A stretch of 64,000 bases of DNA from Microvirga sp. BSC39 (GTDB lineage: Bacteria; Pseudomonadota; Alphaproteobacteria; Rhizobiales; Beijerinckiaceae), in assembly GCF_000739015.1 (NCBI RefSeq), contig NZ_JPUG01000062.1, positions 372,001-436,000 on the forward strand, given 5' to 3'. Shown piece by piece: positions 36,996 through 49,208 of the stretch. The position numbers and the translations under genes were made by a program. Under the pieces are notes generated by a model that saw only the letters and a program-made list of their open reading frames with translations, did no database searches and had not been told where the DNA came from. Position 1 is the first letter of the stretch, and each line of letters opens with the position of its first letter.

Positions 36996-39176
36996 TTACA
37001 GCTTTCCGAGCTTGAGGAACTGCGTCTCGCCGGAAGAATCGTCCACGCCGTCGTTGTCGGTGACGATGTAGGCATCGCCCGCGGCATCGATGGCGAAGCC
37101 TTCCACCTTGTCGAGCACATAGCCCTTCGCGGCCTTCATGTCGGGAAGGAGATCGCGCACCAGCGTCTTCTGCACGAGCGGTACTTCGCCGCCGAGCGCC
37201 CGGGGCTTCATGTCGGCCATGGAGACCGCATAGAGCTTCTTCACCTTCGCCTTCTCGGCGATCTGGTTGTCGCGCTCGATGATGATGACGCGATCGCCCG
37301 CAGCGGTGATTTCGGAAAGGCCGATCCACCCTGCTTCCGCGGTGTCGAGCGGATAGCGCACGGCGCTCCAGCTCTTGTCCGCAGGCTTGTATGCGAGGAG
37401 CTTCACGGCGTTCTTGCCGTCGTCGGCCCATTCGCGCTGCACCGCGAGCCACACGGTCTCGTCGGCCCCGGAACCGGTGACGGTCACGCCCTCGAAGCCG
37501 TAGTTCTTCGCGCCCTTCTCGAGCTCCGCCGGCACGGCGATCTCCTCCTGGATCGCACCCATGGCATCGACCTTGATGAGACGGTTGGTGAGGCCCTTCT
37601 CCGGATTGCCCTCGGAAGCGAGCCAGAAGCCGTCGCCCGCTACAGCAATGCCTTCGAGATCGAGCTTCTCGGCCGCAGCGCCGTTGCGCGTGACGAGCGC
37701 TTCACCCGTGATCGTCGCGGGCTTCTTCGTGGCATCGATGGTCAGAATGCGCGGCGCTCCGCTATAGACGCTATCCGTCACCGCGTAGAGCTTGCCGGCC
37801 TGCGACTTGTCGGCCGCCAAGCCCGAGAGCGCGCCCCAGGCGATCGGCAGGCCGTCGGCGTTCTTCGCCGAGCGGATCGTCGGATAGGCCGGGGCGGCGC
37901 GCTCGGCGCGCTGATAGATCATCACGTGGGGAGCAACACCGCCGTCTCCGTGCAGATCGGTCTCGCTCGTGGCGACGAACAGATTGCGTCCGGGGATCGC
38001 GAGCAGCCCCTCCGGGCCGATGCCCGTGGGCAGAACCTGCACCAGTTCGGGCGCAGCACCCGTGTCGCGATACACGCCCACCACCGAGGCGCGCTCGGCA
38101 CCGACGAAGATCAAGGTGTCGTTTCCGAAGCGGCCGGTCTCGACGCCTTCGATCTCAACGCCCTTCTTGTTGCGCTTGTCCGGATAGTGACCGAGCGCCA
38201 CGATCTCGTGCTCCAGGCTCGCGCCGGATTCATACGCCACGCTGCCATCCCGGTTGAAGATGGTGAAGCCGCGCGATCCGCCCTTCCAGTCGCCCTCATT
38301 GGCGGTGACGAAGCGGTTCGCATCGATCCAGTGCACGGCATCCGGCTCGCGGGCGACCTTCTCCATCGTGCCCGTGAGCTCGATCCTGCCATCCCGTTTG
38401 GTGTCGATGGCTTTGAGGTCCACGGTTCCAGCGGAGAAATGCGCTTCGACCCTACCGGTCTTTCCATCGACCACGGCGATGTGGTTGTTCTCCTGGAAGG
38501 TCACGACCACTTTGCCCTCGTCGGACACGTCGACATATTCCGGCTCAGGGTCGTCGCCCGCCACCGTCGCCAGTCCCGTCAGACTCACCGTCTTGAGGGC
38601 TCCGCAATCGACCTGATCGCCATTGAGCGAGCCGACCACCAGCGAGCCCGCAGGCAGCTGCGGAAGCGCGCCATCGTTCAGCTTCTCGTCGCGCTCGTTC
38701 TCGATGGCGATGGCGATGACGCCCGCATGGGCCGCAACCGAGTCCGGCTGGCCCGGCAGGGTGCACTCCGCGGCGATCGTCCGGTCGGCGAGGTTGATCG
38801 TCACGAGCTTGCCGGTCGGATTGGTGAGGCTCTCGGACGTGTTGACCGCCACATGAACCTTCTGGCCCACGACCTTCACGGAGGTGGGTTCGCCGCTCAG
38901 GGCCAGCGATCCGCCGGCCTTCGGCTGGGCCGGATCGGTGATTTCGATGAAGCCGAGCGCCTTGCGCGGGCTGTCGGTGTAGATCAGCAGCTTGCCGTCT
39001 TCGCTCGCCGTGATGATCTCGGCCACGGTCGCGGCCTTCTGGTCTCCATCCTTCGGAAGGTTCGCCGTGATGGGGAAGCTGGCGATGCGGTCGAAATACT
39101 CGGCCGCGGAGGCGCTGAGCGCGGTGCCGGAGAGGAGCGCGGCGGCAAGCGAGCCGACGATGAAGGAGCGATGCAT
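36996..39176 (-). CDS. Exported esterase-like/phytase-domain β-propeller protein
   Basis: 726 residues with a signal peptide (IVGSLAAALLSGTALSASAA). The N-terminal half resembles a choice-of-anchor-I-like β-propeller (IEITDPAQPKAGG, EPEYVDVSDEGKVVVTFQEN). The C-terminal half carries the esterase-like activity of phytase family domain (KLDLEGIAVAGDGFWLASEG, YGFEGVTVTGSGADE, VEGFAIDAAGDAYIVTDNDG). It is probably a periplasmic phosphoesterase; substrate unknown. A bidirectional terminator lies at its 3' end. Confidence 0.86.
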   Translation of the reverse strand: MHRSFIVGSLAAALLSGTALSASAAEYFDRIASFPITANLPKDGDQKAATVAEIITASEDGKLLIYTDSPRKALGFIEITDPAQPKAGGSLALSGEPTSVKVVGQKVHVAVNTSESLTNPTGKLVTINLADRTIAAECTLPGQPDSVAAHAGVIAIAIENERDEKLNDGALPQLPAGSLVVGSLNGDQVDCGALKTVSLTGLATVAGDDPEPEYVDVSDEGKVVVTFQENNHIAVVDGKTGRVEAHFSAGTVDLKAIDTKRDGRIELTGTMEKVAREPDAVHWIDANRFVTANEGDWKGGSRGFTIFNRDGSVAYESGASLEHEIVALGHYPDKRNKKGVEIEGVETGRFGNDTLIFVGAERASVVGVYRDTGAAPELVQVLPTGIGPEGLLAIPGRNLFVATSETDLHGDGGVAPHVMIYQRAERAAPAYPTIRSAKNADGLPIAWGALSGLAADKSQAGKLYAVTDSVYSGAPRILTIDATKKPATITGEALVTRNGAAAEKLDLEGIAVAGDGFWLASEGNPEKGLTNRLIKVDAMGAIQEEIAVPAELEKGAKNYGFEGVTVTGSGADETVWLAVQREWADDGKNAVKLLAYKPADKSWSAVRYPLDTAEAGWIGLSEITAAGDRVIIIERDNQIAEKAKVKKLYAVSMADMKPRALGGEVPLVQKTLVRDLLPDMKAAKGYVLDKVEGFAIDAAGDAYIVTDNDGVDDSSGETQFLKLGKL

Positions 39177-39364
39177 GGAATCCCCGCAGAACGGTCAAGG
39201 TTAGCCGGGTCCTCATGCGCCCGTCGTATGACAGGTGAATGACGTCGGGCGCCTCCGCCCAGGCGCGGTTTGCACCCAATCCGGTCCCAAGACGTTGTCG
39301 AAACTGGAGCGGCCGTGTAGCAGCTTACAACAGTCACGCTTGAACGTTTTCGACAGGAGCCCTC

Positions 39365-40423
39365 ATGAGCATCGGCCTGATCGCGTTGCTGGACGACATC
39401 GCGGGCCTCGCGAAAGTCGCCGCCGCCTCGCTCGACGATGTGGGATTGCAGGCCGCCAAGGCGGGCGCGAAGGCCGCCGGCGTGGTGATCGACGATGCCG
39501 CCGTGACGCCGCGCTACGTGGTGGGCTTCGCGGCCGCCCGCGAACTGCCCATCGTCGGCAGGATTGCCCTTGGGTCGCTCAAGAACAAGCTCCTCTATCT
39601 GCTGCCCGCGGCCCTGCTGCTCAGCCTCTTCGCCCCCTGGGCCATCACGCCTCTGCTCATGATCGGCGGCGCCTACCTCTGCTACGAAGGCTCGGAGAAG
39701 GTGTTCGAGGCGCTGTTTCCCCACAAGGCGCACGAGCACGAGGCCGCCGTCAGCGAAGCCACCCAGACGGCGCAGAGCCTCGAAAACGAGAAGGTGGGCG
39801 GCGCGATCAAGACCGACTTCATCCTCTCGGCCGAGATCATGGCCATTACCCTGGCCAGCATCCCGGTGGGGTCGATCTGGATGCAGGCCGTGGTGCTGGC
39901 CGTCGTCGGCATCGGCATCACGATCGCGGTCTACGGCACCGTGGCGTTGATCGTGAAGGCCGACGATGCCGGCGTGGCCATGGCGGCCAGCAACCGACCC
40001 GTCTCCCGCCTCCTGGGACGGGCCAGGTCGGGTGTATCTCCCTCCGGCGCAGACCGGACCCTGGCCCCGCTGACCAAAGCCTTCGGCCGGGGATTGGTGA
40101 AGGGCATGCCGGTTCTGCTCAAGCTTCTCGCCATCGTGGGCACCGCCGCCATGGTGTGGGTCGGCGGCGGCATCATCGTCCATGGGCTGGAGGGCTACGG
40201 CTTCGCCGGACTGGGCCACGCCATTCACGATGCGGCGGTTGCGGCCGCCCATGCGGTGCCGGCGCTCGGCGGCTTCGTGGAGTGGCTCGTCTCAGCCGCT
40301 GGCTCCGGCCTCTTCGGACTGGTTCTCGGGGCTGTGCTGATTCCCTTCATCCATTTCATCGCCGTGCCGCTGATCAAGGCCCTGCGGGGCGGCAGCCGGA
40401 AGGCCGAGAAGCACACCGCCTAA
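39365..40423 (+). CDS. DUF808 (YedI-like) inner-membrane protein
   Basis: 352 residues. The start SIGLIALLDDIAGLAKVAAAS and GGAYLCYEGSEKVFEALFPH are the family signature. About eight hydrophobic segments make it a polytopic membrane protein. Function unknown. ACAGGAG precedes ATG 39365. The 190 bp upstream show no feature I can name. Confidence 0.92.
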   Translation: MSIGLIALLDDIAGLAKVAAASLDDVGLQAAKAGAKAAGVVIDDAAVTPRYVVGFAAARELPIVGRIALGSLKNKLLYLLPAALLLSLFAPWAITPLLMIGGAYLCYEGSEKVFEALFPHKAHEHEAAVSEATQTAQSLENEKVGGAIKTDFILSAEIMAITLASIPVGSIWMQAVVLAVVGIGITIAVYGTVALIVKADDAGVAMAASNRPVSRLLGRARSGVSPSGADRTLAPLTKAFGRGLVKGMPVLLKLLAIVGTAAMVWVGGGIIVHGLEGYGFAGLGHAIHDAAVAAAHAVPALGGFVEWLVSAAGSGLFGLVLGAVLIPFIHFIAVPLIKALRGGSRKAEKHTA

Positions 40424-40463
40424 GCCAATGGCAGGTCGCGGGTCATCGCCCGCTGACGGTCGA

Positions 40464-43400
40464 TCAACTCGCCTTGCGGTAATAGCGATGACGGGAATCT
40501 GCTTTATCGGCTCTTTCCCGCCAAGCATCTGCGAGCTCACAGTTGTGCGGCGTACCTAACCCCTCGCGATGGATGCGCGCAAGCGCGAGCATCGCATCAG
40601 TGTTGCCCTTGTCCGCAGCCTTCTCGAACCAGCGGCGCGTCTCGACGTAATCGACCGGGCCCTCATGCCCCAGGAGCAGGAGACGGCCGATGATCACCAT
40701 AGCGTCTTCATGTCCCTGCCGGGCCGCGAGGACGTACCAGTATCGCGCTCCCTGCCCGCTGATGCGCTTACCGCCGAGCGCCTTTTCGGCGAGTGCCATA
40801 GCCGAGGGCAAATCGCCAGCTTCAGCAGCTTTGGTCTTCCATTCGAGAGCAAGCTTCGGATCGGGCTCGACACCCCAACCCTGTTCGTAGACTTTTGCAA
40901 GAGCTGCCATCGAGGGTGCATGGCGTTGCGCAGCGGCTTTACTCCACCACTCAAAGGCCAGCTTGTCGCTGCTTTCCATTCCCTGCCCGTTCCTGGCCAT
41001 CCAGCCGAGGCCATGCATCGCCGGCAGGCTGTTTCGCTCGGCGGCAAGAGTGAAATACTGACGCGCCTTATCGAAGTCACGAGGAAGGCCGTAGGCATAC
41101 AAGTAGAGATAGCCAATGTTGAAGGCTGCCTGCGCATTGCCTTGATCGGATGCCTTGCGATACCACGATACCGCCGCCGCATCGTCGCGAAAGCCGCCTA
41201 TTCCTTCCTTGCTGAAGAATCCGAGGGCATTCATTGCATAATCGTCACCAGCCTGCGCAGCCTTCTCATACCAGGAGCGGGCTGCTCCCAGATCGACGGG
41301 AACGCCCTCGCCATGTTCATAGAGCTGTGCGAGGTGACGCATGCCCCGTGCATTTCCGGCCTGCGCAGCCTTCTCGAACCAGAGCTTGGCCTGCGCAGCG
41401 TCCTTCGGTCCACCCTCTCCATCTCTCATCATAAGGCCTACTGAGAACATTCCCACAGGATGGTTGTCGTTCGCCACCTGAAGGTAGATCTCACGTGCTT
41501 TCTTCCAATCTTTCGGGCCGCCTGTTCCGGAATAATAATCGCCAGCAAGCCAGAGCTTTCCTTCCGCCGAACCGCCATCAGCCGCCTTCTGATACCACCG
41601 GCGCGCTGCCGCTTCGTCCTTTGGCACCCCCAATCCCTTGCGGTAGAGATTTCCGACAGAGACCATTGCCCCGGTGATTTTTTTCGCGGCAGCGATCTGA
41701 TAATGCCCGTGCGCCTGTCGCGGATCGGCGGAGACTCCTTTTCCCTCCTCGAGAAGAAGCGCCATGCGGAAATGCGCGGAAGGATTCCCCTTGTCCGCAG
41801 CCCTGCGGTAGAAGTCCATGGCCCTCGCATGATCGGCTCCCTGTGCGCCCGCCCCGACCTCGTATAGATAACCGAGATAGACCAGGACGGAGTCGTCCTT
41901 TGGCTCCGGGATGCGCTCGTACCAGGCAAGAGCCGCGCCGCGATCACGTGAGACGCCGACGCCCTCCATGAAAGCGAAGGCAAGCTCCTTCATGGCGACC
42001 ACATCGCCACCCAGCGCGGCAAGCTCGAAGTATCGAGTGGCTCGAACGGGATCAGCCTTTGTGTGATAACCGTTCCTTAGCATATAGGCGTAGCGGAGGT
42101 AGGCGATTGCCTTTCCACTCGCCGCACCTTTTTCATAGAGCCTTGCGGCGCGTTCCGGATCCTTCGGACCGCCGCGCCCCTGATCCAGCATCATGGCCAG
42201 ATCGGACATGGCGAGCGTGTTGCCCTTTGCAGCAGATCGCTCCAGCCATACGCGTGCCTGCTTCGCGCTCATCGGCACATTGTCCCCGGACAGATAGACC
42301 TGCGCGAGGTTGTACATGGCGTAGTCCGAGCCGCCACCCGCCGCCCGGCGCCAGAGCTGAATCGCCTGCCGGACGTCTTTAGCCACACCCTTGCCTTGAT
42401 GAAGATGCAACGCGATCTCGCTCAAGGCTTGGACCTCGCCGAGCGCTTCACTCTCCCTGAAATAGGCAAGCGCCTTTACATCATCATGAGGGACGCCCCA
42501 TCCATCGCGATGGACCCATCCCAGTTCCAGAAGCGCTTGCCCGCTCCCTCTCCTCGCGGCCAGTTCTAACCAGGACCGATAGAGCCACGCATCGAAGCTC
42601 TGCTGCTTCGGCCTCCACTCACGGGCGATCTCGATCATAGCCCGGGCAGACCCCGCTTTGGCGGCCTCGACCTGCACAAGACGGCCTGCTGCCTGAGCAA
42701 GGTTTGCCGTCAGTTTGGACCAACCGTCCGAACCTGTGCCCGACGGCTTGACTTCCGGTTCATGCGCAAACCTGTCCTGCAGATCCATCAGCAGCAGAGT
42801 GGCTTCGGCACGCTTGTTTCCTGCCTTCGTCGCGCGGGTGAGATAGTCTCGTGCCACGGTGCGAACATCAGGCGTGTTGGAGGTTTGCAGCAGAATCTGT
42901 GCGTAAGCGGTCATGCCCGCTGAAATCCCATCGTCCGCCGCCTGAATCAGGAGAATGCGGGCCTTCTCGCGATGCTGCGGCCCCCCAACTCCGTCCCAGA
43001 GCATCTGTCCGAGATGGGCTCTTGCATGTTTGTCACCATGAGCCGCAGCCTTTTCATACCAGTGGCTCGCACCGGCATCGTCCTGAGGCCCGCCTTCGCC
43101 GCCGCGCATCATGCCCGCAAGCTGATACATGGCCGTGGCATCGCCCTTCTCGGCGGCCTTGAGGAACCATGCGCGTGCCCCGTATCTGTCGACCGGGCCG
43201 CCCTCTCCCCTGTACATGGAGAAAGCGAGGTTCCTCATGGCCGTGCGATTGCCGCCCACCGCAGCCAGCCCATAGAGCGCGCGGGCTCGGCGAGCGTCCT
43301 GCGGACCTCCCTGCCCCTTGTCTATCATGTAGGCGAGGTTGTTCGTTGCGCTCGCGTGCCCCTTGTCCGAAGCGCGCTCGTAAAGCCTTCGCGCCGTCTC

Positions 43401-44180
43401 GAAGTCGCGGTCGATGTTCTCGGCCAGCCAAGCCCGCCCATACATGCCGGCCGCCGATCCCATCGCAACGGCCTGATCGTACCACTTGAAGGCTTCCGGA
43501 AGGATCTGATCCTTCCCCCTGGCGCTCAGGAGATCGCCCAACCTGACCATGGCAGAGACATCGCCTTGCATCGCGGCACTCCGATAGTATTCAAGCGCCT
43601 TCCTCATATCCACCCGCACGCCGTTGCCGCGCTCGTAGAGGAGGCCAAGCCGGTATAGAGCGTTGCGGTCGAAAAGAGCGGCAGCGCGCTCGAAATGCTG
43701 CCGCGCCAAGGCAAAGTCCTGCGATCCGCCGCTGTCGTCGAGAGCGATGATGCCGAGCCCTCGCCATGCCGGAGCGTGTCCCTTCCTGGCCGCTTGTTCG
43801 AAATGCTCCTTCGCTTTCTGGACATCCTTCGCGCCATCCTGGCCGTTCAGATAAATGAAGCCCAGACTGACCAGGGCGGGCGCACTGCCGGCCCGTGCCG
43901 CATCTTCAAAAAACTCCTTTGCCAGGGCCGGGTTCTTCGGAGCGCCATCGCCAGCCGCATATTGCGAGGCGAACCCCAACAGGCCTACCACCGGCATGAT
44001 CTTGGCTGCCCTCAGGTAGAGTTGGCGCGCCTCCTCGTGACTGGGTGCGGAGACATCGCCGAGATCGAGCATGAAGCCCAGGTTCAGCATGCCTGTCGGA
44101 TCGCCGGCATTGGCGGCGCGCTCATAGAATCCTTTGGCGGCAATACGGTCTCGCGTGCCTGCGATGCCATGGGATGCCAT
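40464..44180 (-). pseudogene. Giant Sel1-repeat protein, C-terminal part, cut off by an in-frame TGA
   Basis: 1238 codons made almost wholly of Sel1-like repeats (about 36 residues each, roughly 30 copies, for example AMYQLAGMMRGGEGGPQDDA). Sel1/TPR solenoids are protein-binding scaffolds. The frame continues without a break from the signal-peptide-bearing segment at 44181-44534; only a TGA (44183-44181) separates them, where repeat consensus (TTLG-W-MASHG) calls for Trp TGG. The first codon after the stop is an ATG, but the ribosome site is poor, so the part lacks its signal peptide. Either a nonsense mutation, a sequencing error or readthrough. Confidence 0.85.
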
Positions 44181-44534
44181 TCACCCAAGCGTCGTCAGGC
44201 TATAGGCGTGGCCCCCATCCGCCGCCTTTAGGAGATTTTCCTTCGCGATAACATGCTCGCCGAGGTGAAGATTAGCGCGTCCGAGCGCATGCCGCAGACG
44301 CGGCATGTCGGGGCGGATCTCGACAGCTGCCTCGCAAATGATCTTGACGAGGGGGGCATCCAGAAGGCCTTCATAGACAGGATCGATGCCTGGCGGAACC
44401 GAGAGATCCCCAGGCATGGCAGCCAGCCTGTCACAGGCCGTCACCACCGGCTCCAGCCGGGAGGCCTCCTGTCCGGAAGCCGGGGCTCCCGCCAGCAGCG
44501 CGCCCCACAACAACAGATAACCCCCGACACGCAT
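44181..44534 (-). pseudogene. Giant Sel1-repeat protein, N-terminal part with signal peptide
   Basis: 117 codons from ATG 44534. Signal peptide: [19 protein letters not shown], cut near QEAS. A Cys-containing domain ([39 protein letters not shown]) leads into the first Sel1/TPR-like repeat, which breaks at the TGA at 44183-44181. The 1238-codon segment continues in the same frame, so the intact gene would span 40464-44534 (about 1356 residues). By itself this piece would be a short exported fragment. The region 44535-44738 holds only the uvrB upstream sequences. Confidence 0.8.
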
Positions 44535-44722
44535 CCCCCAGCCCTTTGCCCTTTTCCGCTCAACCGCAGCTCCGATAAAAGCGTAAGGCGAGACAAAATT
44601 CAAAATGCCGCTAGGGAACGATGCAGGTTGTATCCGCGATGGGAGGAGCTTGGCGGGGCTGTCCTGCGTCACCCTCATGACGTCGGGAAGAGATCCCGAA
44701 CCCTTTCAATTCTCGATCTTTC

Positions 44723-44737
44723 GTACCATATTCGTTC
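44723..44737 (+). promoter_or_regulatory. Near-consensus LexA box at the uvrB start
   Basis: GTAC-CATATTC-GTTC matches the alphaproteobacterial LexA box GTTC-N7-GTTC at seven of eight positions and ends one base before the uvrB ATG. Confidence 0.45.
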
Positions 44738-44738
44738 T

Positions 44739-47447
<2,709 letters not shown>

Positions 47448-47466
47448 GCCGCCCCTTGCTTGTGAT

Positions 47467-47658
47467 TCAAACCTTACAGTCGATCTTGATGCTCAAGGAA
47501 CGGGCAGCGGCGACGCGCTCCATCTCTTCTCGGCTCAGCTCGACCAGCGTGAAGGTCGGATCCTTCATCAGGCTCGACGGATTGGGCTGAAAGTTCTGCG
47601 TATCCTCGATCTCGACCGACGCGGTGCCGGAGACCTGGACCTGGTCCTCATTCATCAT
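47467..47658 (-). CDS. Small hypothetical protein (63 aa)
   Basis: 63 residues with GGGAG before the ATG pair at 47658/47655. Acidic, with a β-like VQVSGTASVEIEDTQNF and a helix ELSREEMERVAAARSL. No signal peptide or membrane segment; no family recognised. The upstream region is unusually AT-rich, with an ACATATGT palindrome at 47705-47712, which may be its promoter or operator. Confidence 0.65.
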   Translation of the reverse strand: MMNEDQVQVSGTASVEIEDTQNFQPNPSSLMKDPTFTLVELSREEMERVAAARSLSIKIDCKV

Positions 47659-47787
47659 GGCCGTTCTCCCTCGACAGGCTCGTGCCGGGCCCGATCTGTG
47701 ACATATTGTTACATATGTACATCCGGATCAACAAACCTGCCGTTGAATCGTCAAGGGCAGCACCGGGGCACCTCCAAGCACCCTGGC

Positions 47788-48072
47788 CTACCCCGGCACC
47801 CGGTCGAGAATCCCCATGACCACCGAGCCGATGCTGGCGATGAGGATGGCCGCGGTGGCGGCGGCTTTGGGGATGAGCAGGCCGGCGCGTCGGGCATCCG
47901 TGTACCAGCCGCCGACGATCGTGCGCCATTGCCAGTAGGGCGAGAAGGTCCAGGCTTGCGGATAGGGCCGCCGCTCGCGCCGGCAGATGTCCCACACGAT
48001 CCGGTCGTTCACGCGATAGAACGCGAGCGACGCCGCTCCGAACAGCACGAACCAGACCAGACCCCTGACCAT
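47788..48072 (-). CDS. Small membrane protein (94 aa)
   Basis: 94 residues from ATG 48072, preceded by CGGAG. Two hydrophobic segments (VRGLVWFVLFGAASLAFY and PKAAATAAILIASIGSVVMG) flank a basic, aromatic loop (RRERRPYPQAWTFSPYWQW). Probably an inner-membrane protein with an exposed loop. No family recognised. An upstream in-frame extension is Asp/Gly-rich and not convincing. Confidence 0.65.
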   Translation of the reverse strand: MVRGLVWFVLFGAASLAFYRVNDRIVWDICRRERRPYPQAWTFSPYWQWRTIVGGWYTDARRAGLLIPKAAATAAILIASIGSVVMGILDRVPG

Positions 48073-48238
48073 CCCGACGCTCCGGCTCTCGCCCGATGCA
48101 TCATGGTGGATGAAGCCCGTGCCATCTTTGTGGCGGCTTCCGTCAGCGTCACGGCCGGACTCGTTCCAACCATCCACGTTCTCATCGGTATAAGACCTGG
48201 CTCCCGGACGAGCCCGGGGATGCCGCCTGAAAGATCAT

Positions 48239-48295
48239 TCAACCAATTGGTTGACAGCCAATCCGGGCGCACTCATATTCAACCACATGGTTGAA
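48239..48295 (+). promoter_or_regulatory. Two palindromic operators before the ArsR gene
   Basis: TCAACCAATTGGTTGA (48239-48254) is a perfect palindrome, and TTCAACCACATGGTTGAA (48278-48295) is one mismatch from perfect and overlaps the ATG. Centres are 40 bp apart, close to four helical turns. They look like autoregulatory ArsR operators. Confidence 0.8.
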
Positions 48296-48631
48296 CAACA
48301 CGCATCCCACCTCGACACCGTCTTCCACGCCCTGGGCGATGCCACCCGCCGGCGGATGCTGCGCGATCTCTCCGGAGGCGAGCGCACGGTCGGCCAGCTG
48401 GCGGAGCCCTTCGCGATCTCCCTGGCCGCCGCCTCGAAGCACATCAAGGTGCTGGAGCAGGCCGGGATGATCCGGCGCGAGGTGCGCGGCCGGACCCATC
48501 TGTGCCGCCTCGACCCCGGCCCGCTGGCGAGCGCCCACCAATGGCTCACCGCTTACGAACGCTTCTGGACCGATCGTCTGGACGCCCTCGACCGGCTCCT
48601 GCGCGAGGAGGATGCCGCAAATGCCCCTTAG
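48287..48631 (+). CDS. ArsR-family transcriptional regulator
   Basis: 114 residues. The winged helix runs from about residue 8: HALGDATRRRMLRDLSGGE, VGQLAEPFAISLAAASKHIKVL (recognition helix) and MIRREVRGRTHLCRL (wing). It lacks the CxC metal site of classical ArsR. Such regulators commonly precede an AHSA1/SRPBCC gene, as here. The start codon lies in the second of two palindromes, so it is likely self-repressed. Confidence 0.93.
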   Translation: MVEQHASHLDTVFHALGDATRRRMLRDLSGGERTVGQLAEPFAISLAAASKHIKVLEQAGMIRREVRGRTHLCRLDPGPLASAHQWLTAYERFWTDRLDALDRLLREEDAANAP

Positions 48632-48659
48632 CCCCCGAGAACCCCACGAGGAGACAGCC

Positions 48660-49208
48660 ATGAATGACCTCTCGCCCACCAACCTTGCCCCCGATGCCTA
48701 TGGCGTGCTGAGCGAGCCCGATACCCTGACGATCCAGCGCCTCCTGCCCGGCCCCGCGGAGCGGGTGTGGGACTATCTCACCCAGAGCGAGCTGCGCCGC
48801 CAGTGGCTGGCCGCGGGCGAGATGGCACTCGCCGTCGGTGCCCCCTTCGAGTTCGTGTGGCGCAACGAAGAGCTCACCTCCCCGCCCGGCACCCGCCCGG
48901 CGGGCTCGGCGGAGGAGCACCGGCTGGAATGCAGCATCACCGAGCTCGACCCGCCCAAAAAGCTCGCCATCACCTGGGGCTCCACCGGGGGCGTCACCTT
49001 CACCCTCGAGCCCATCGGCACCAAGACCCTGCTCACCGTCACCCATCGCCGGGTGCCCGAACGCTCGGCGTTGCTCAGCGTCAGCTCCGGCTGGCACACC
49101 CATCTCGACATCCTGGCCGCCCGCATAGCGGGCCAGGAGCCGCCGGAGCCCTTCTGGGACGAGGTCGCCCGCCTGAAGCCCGAATACGACCGGCGCTTTC
49201 CGGGCTGA
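48660..49208 (+). CDS. SRPBCC (AHSA1) family protein
   Basis: 182 residues with the AHSA1/START-like fold: LTIQRLLPGPAERVWDYLT at the start, LRRQWLAAGEMALAVGAPFEF in the middle and ILAARIAGQEPPEPFWDEV at the end. Small-molecule binding pocket of unknown ligand. GAGGAG precedes ATG 48660. It lies 28 bp after the ArsR gene, a very common pairing, so it is probably under that regulator. Confidence 0.92.
   Translation: MNDLSPTNLAPDAYGVLSEPDTLTIQRLLPGPAERVWDYLTQSELRRQWLAAGEMALAVGAPFEFVWRNEELTSPPGTRPAGSAEEHRLECSITELDPPKKLAITWGSTGGVTFTLEPIGTKTLLTVTHRRVPERSALLSVSSGWHTHLDILAARIAGQEPPEPFWDEVARLKPEYDRRFPG

Noticed and set aside
36885..39242. 785-codon plus-strand frame opposite the phytase-like gene
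   Set aside because: Shadow of the minus-strand gene, Arg/His/Leu-rich composition, no recognisable motif.
44589..44640. GGAAC at 44615 as an EcfG promoter for uvrB
   Set aside because: The sequence 16 bases downstream is GCGA rather than NGTT.
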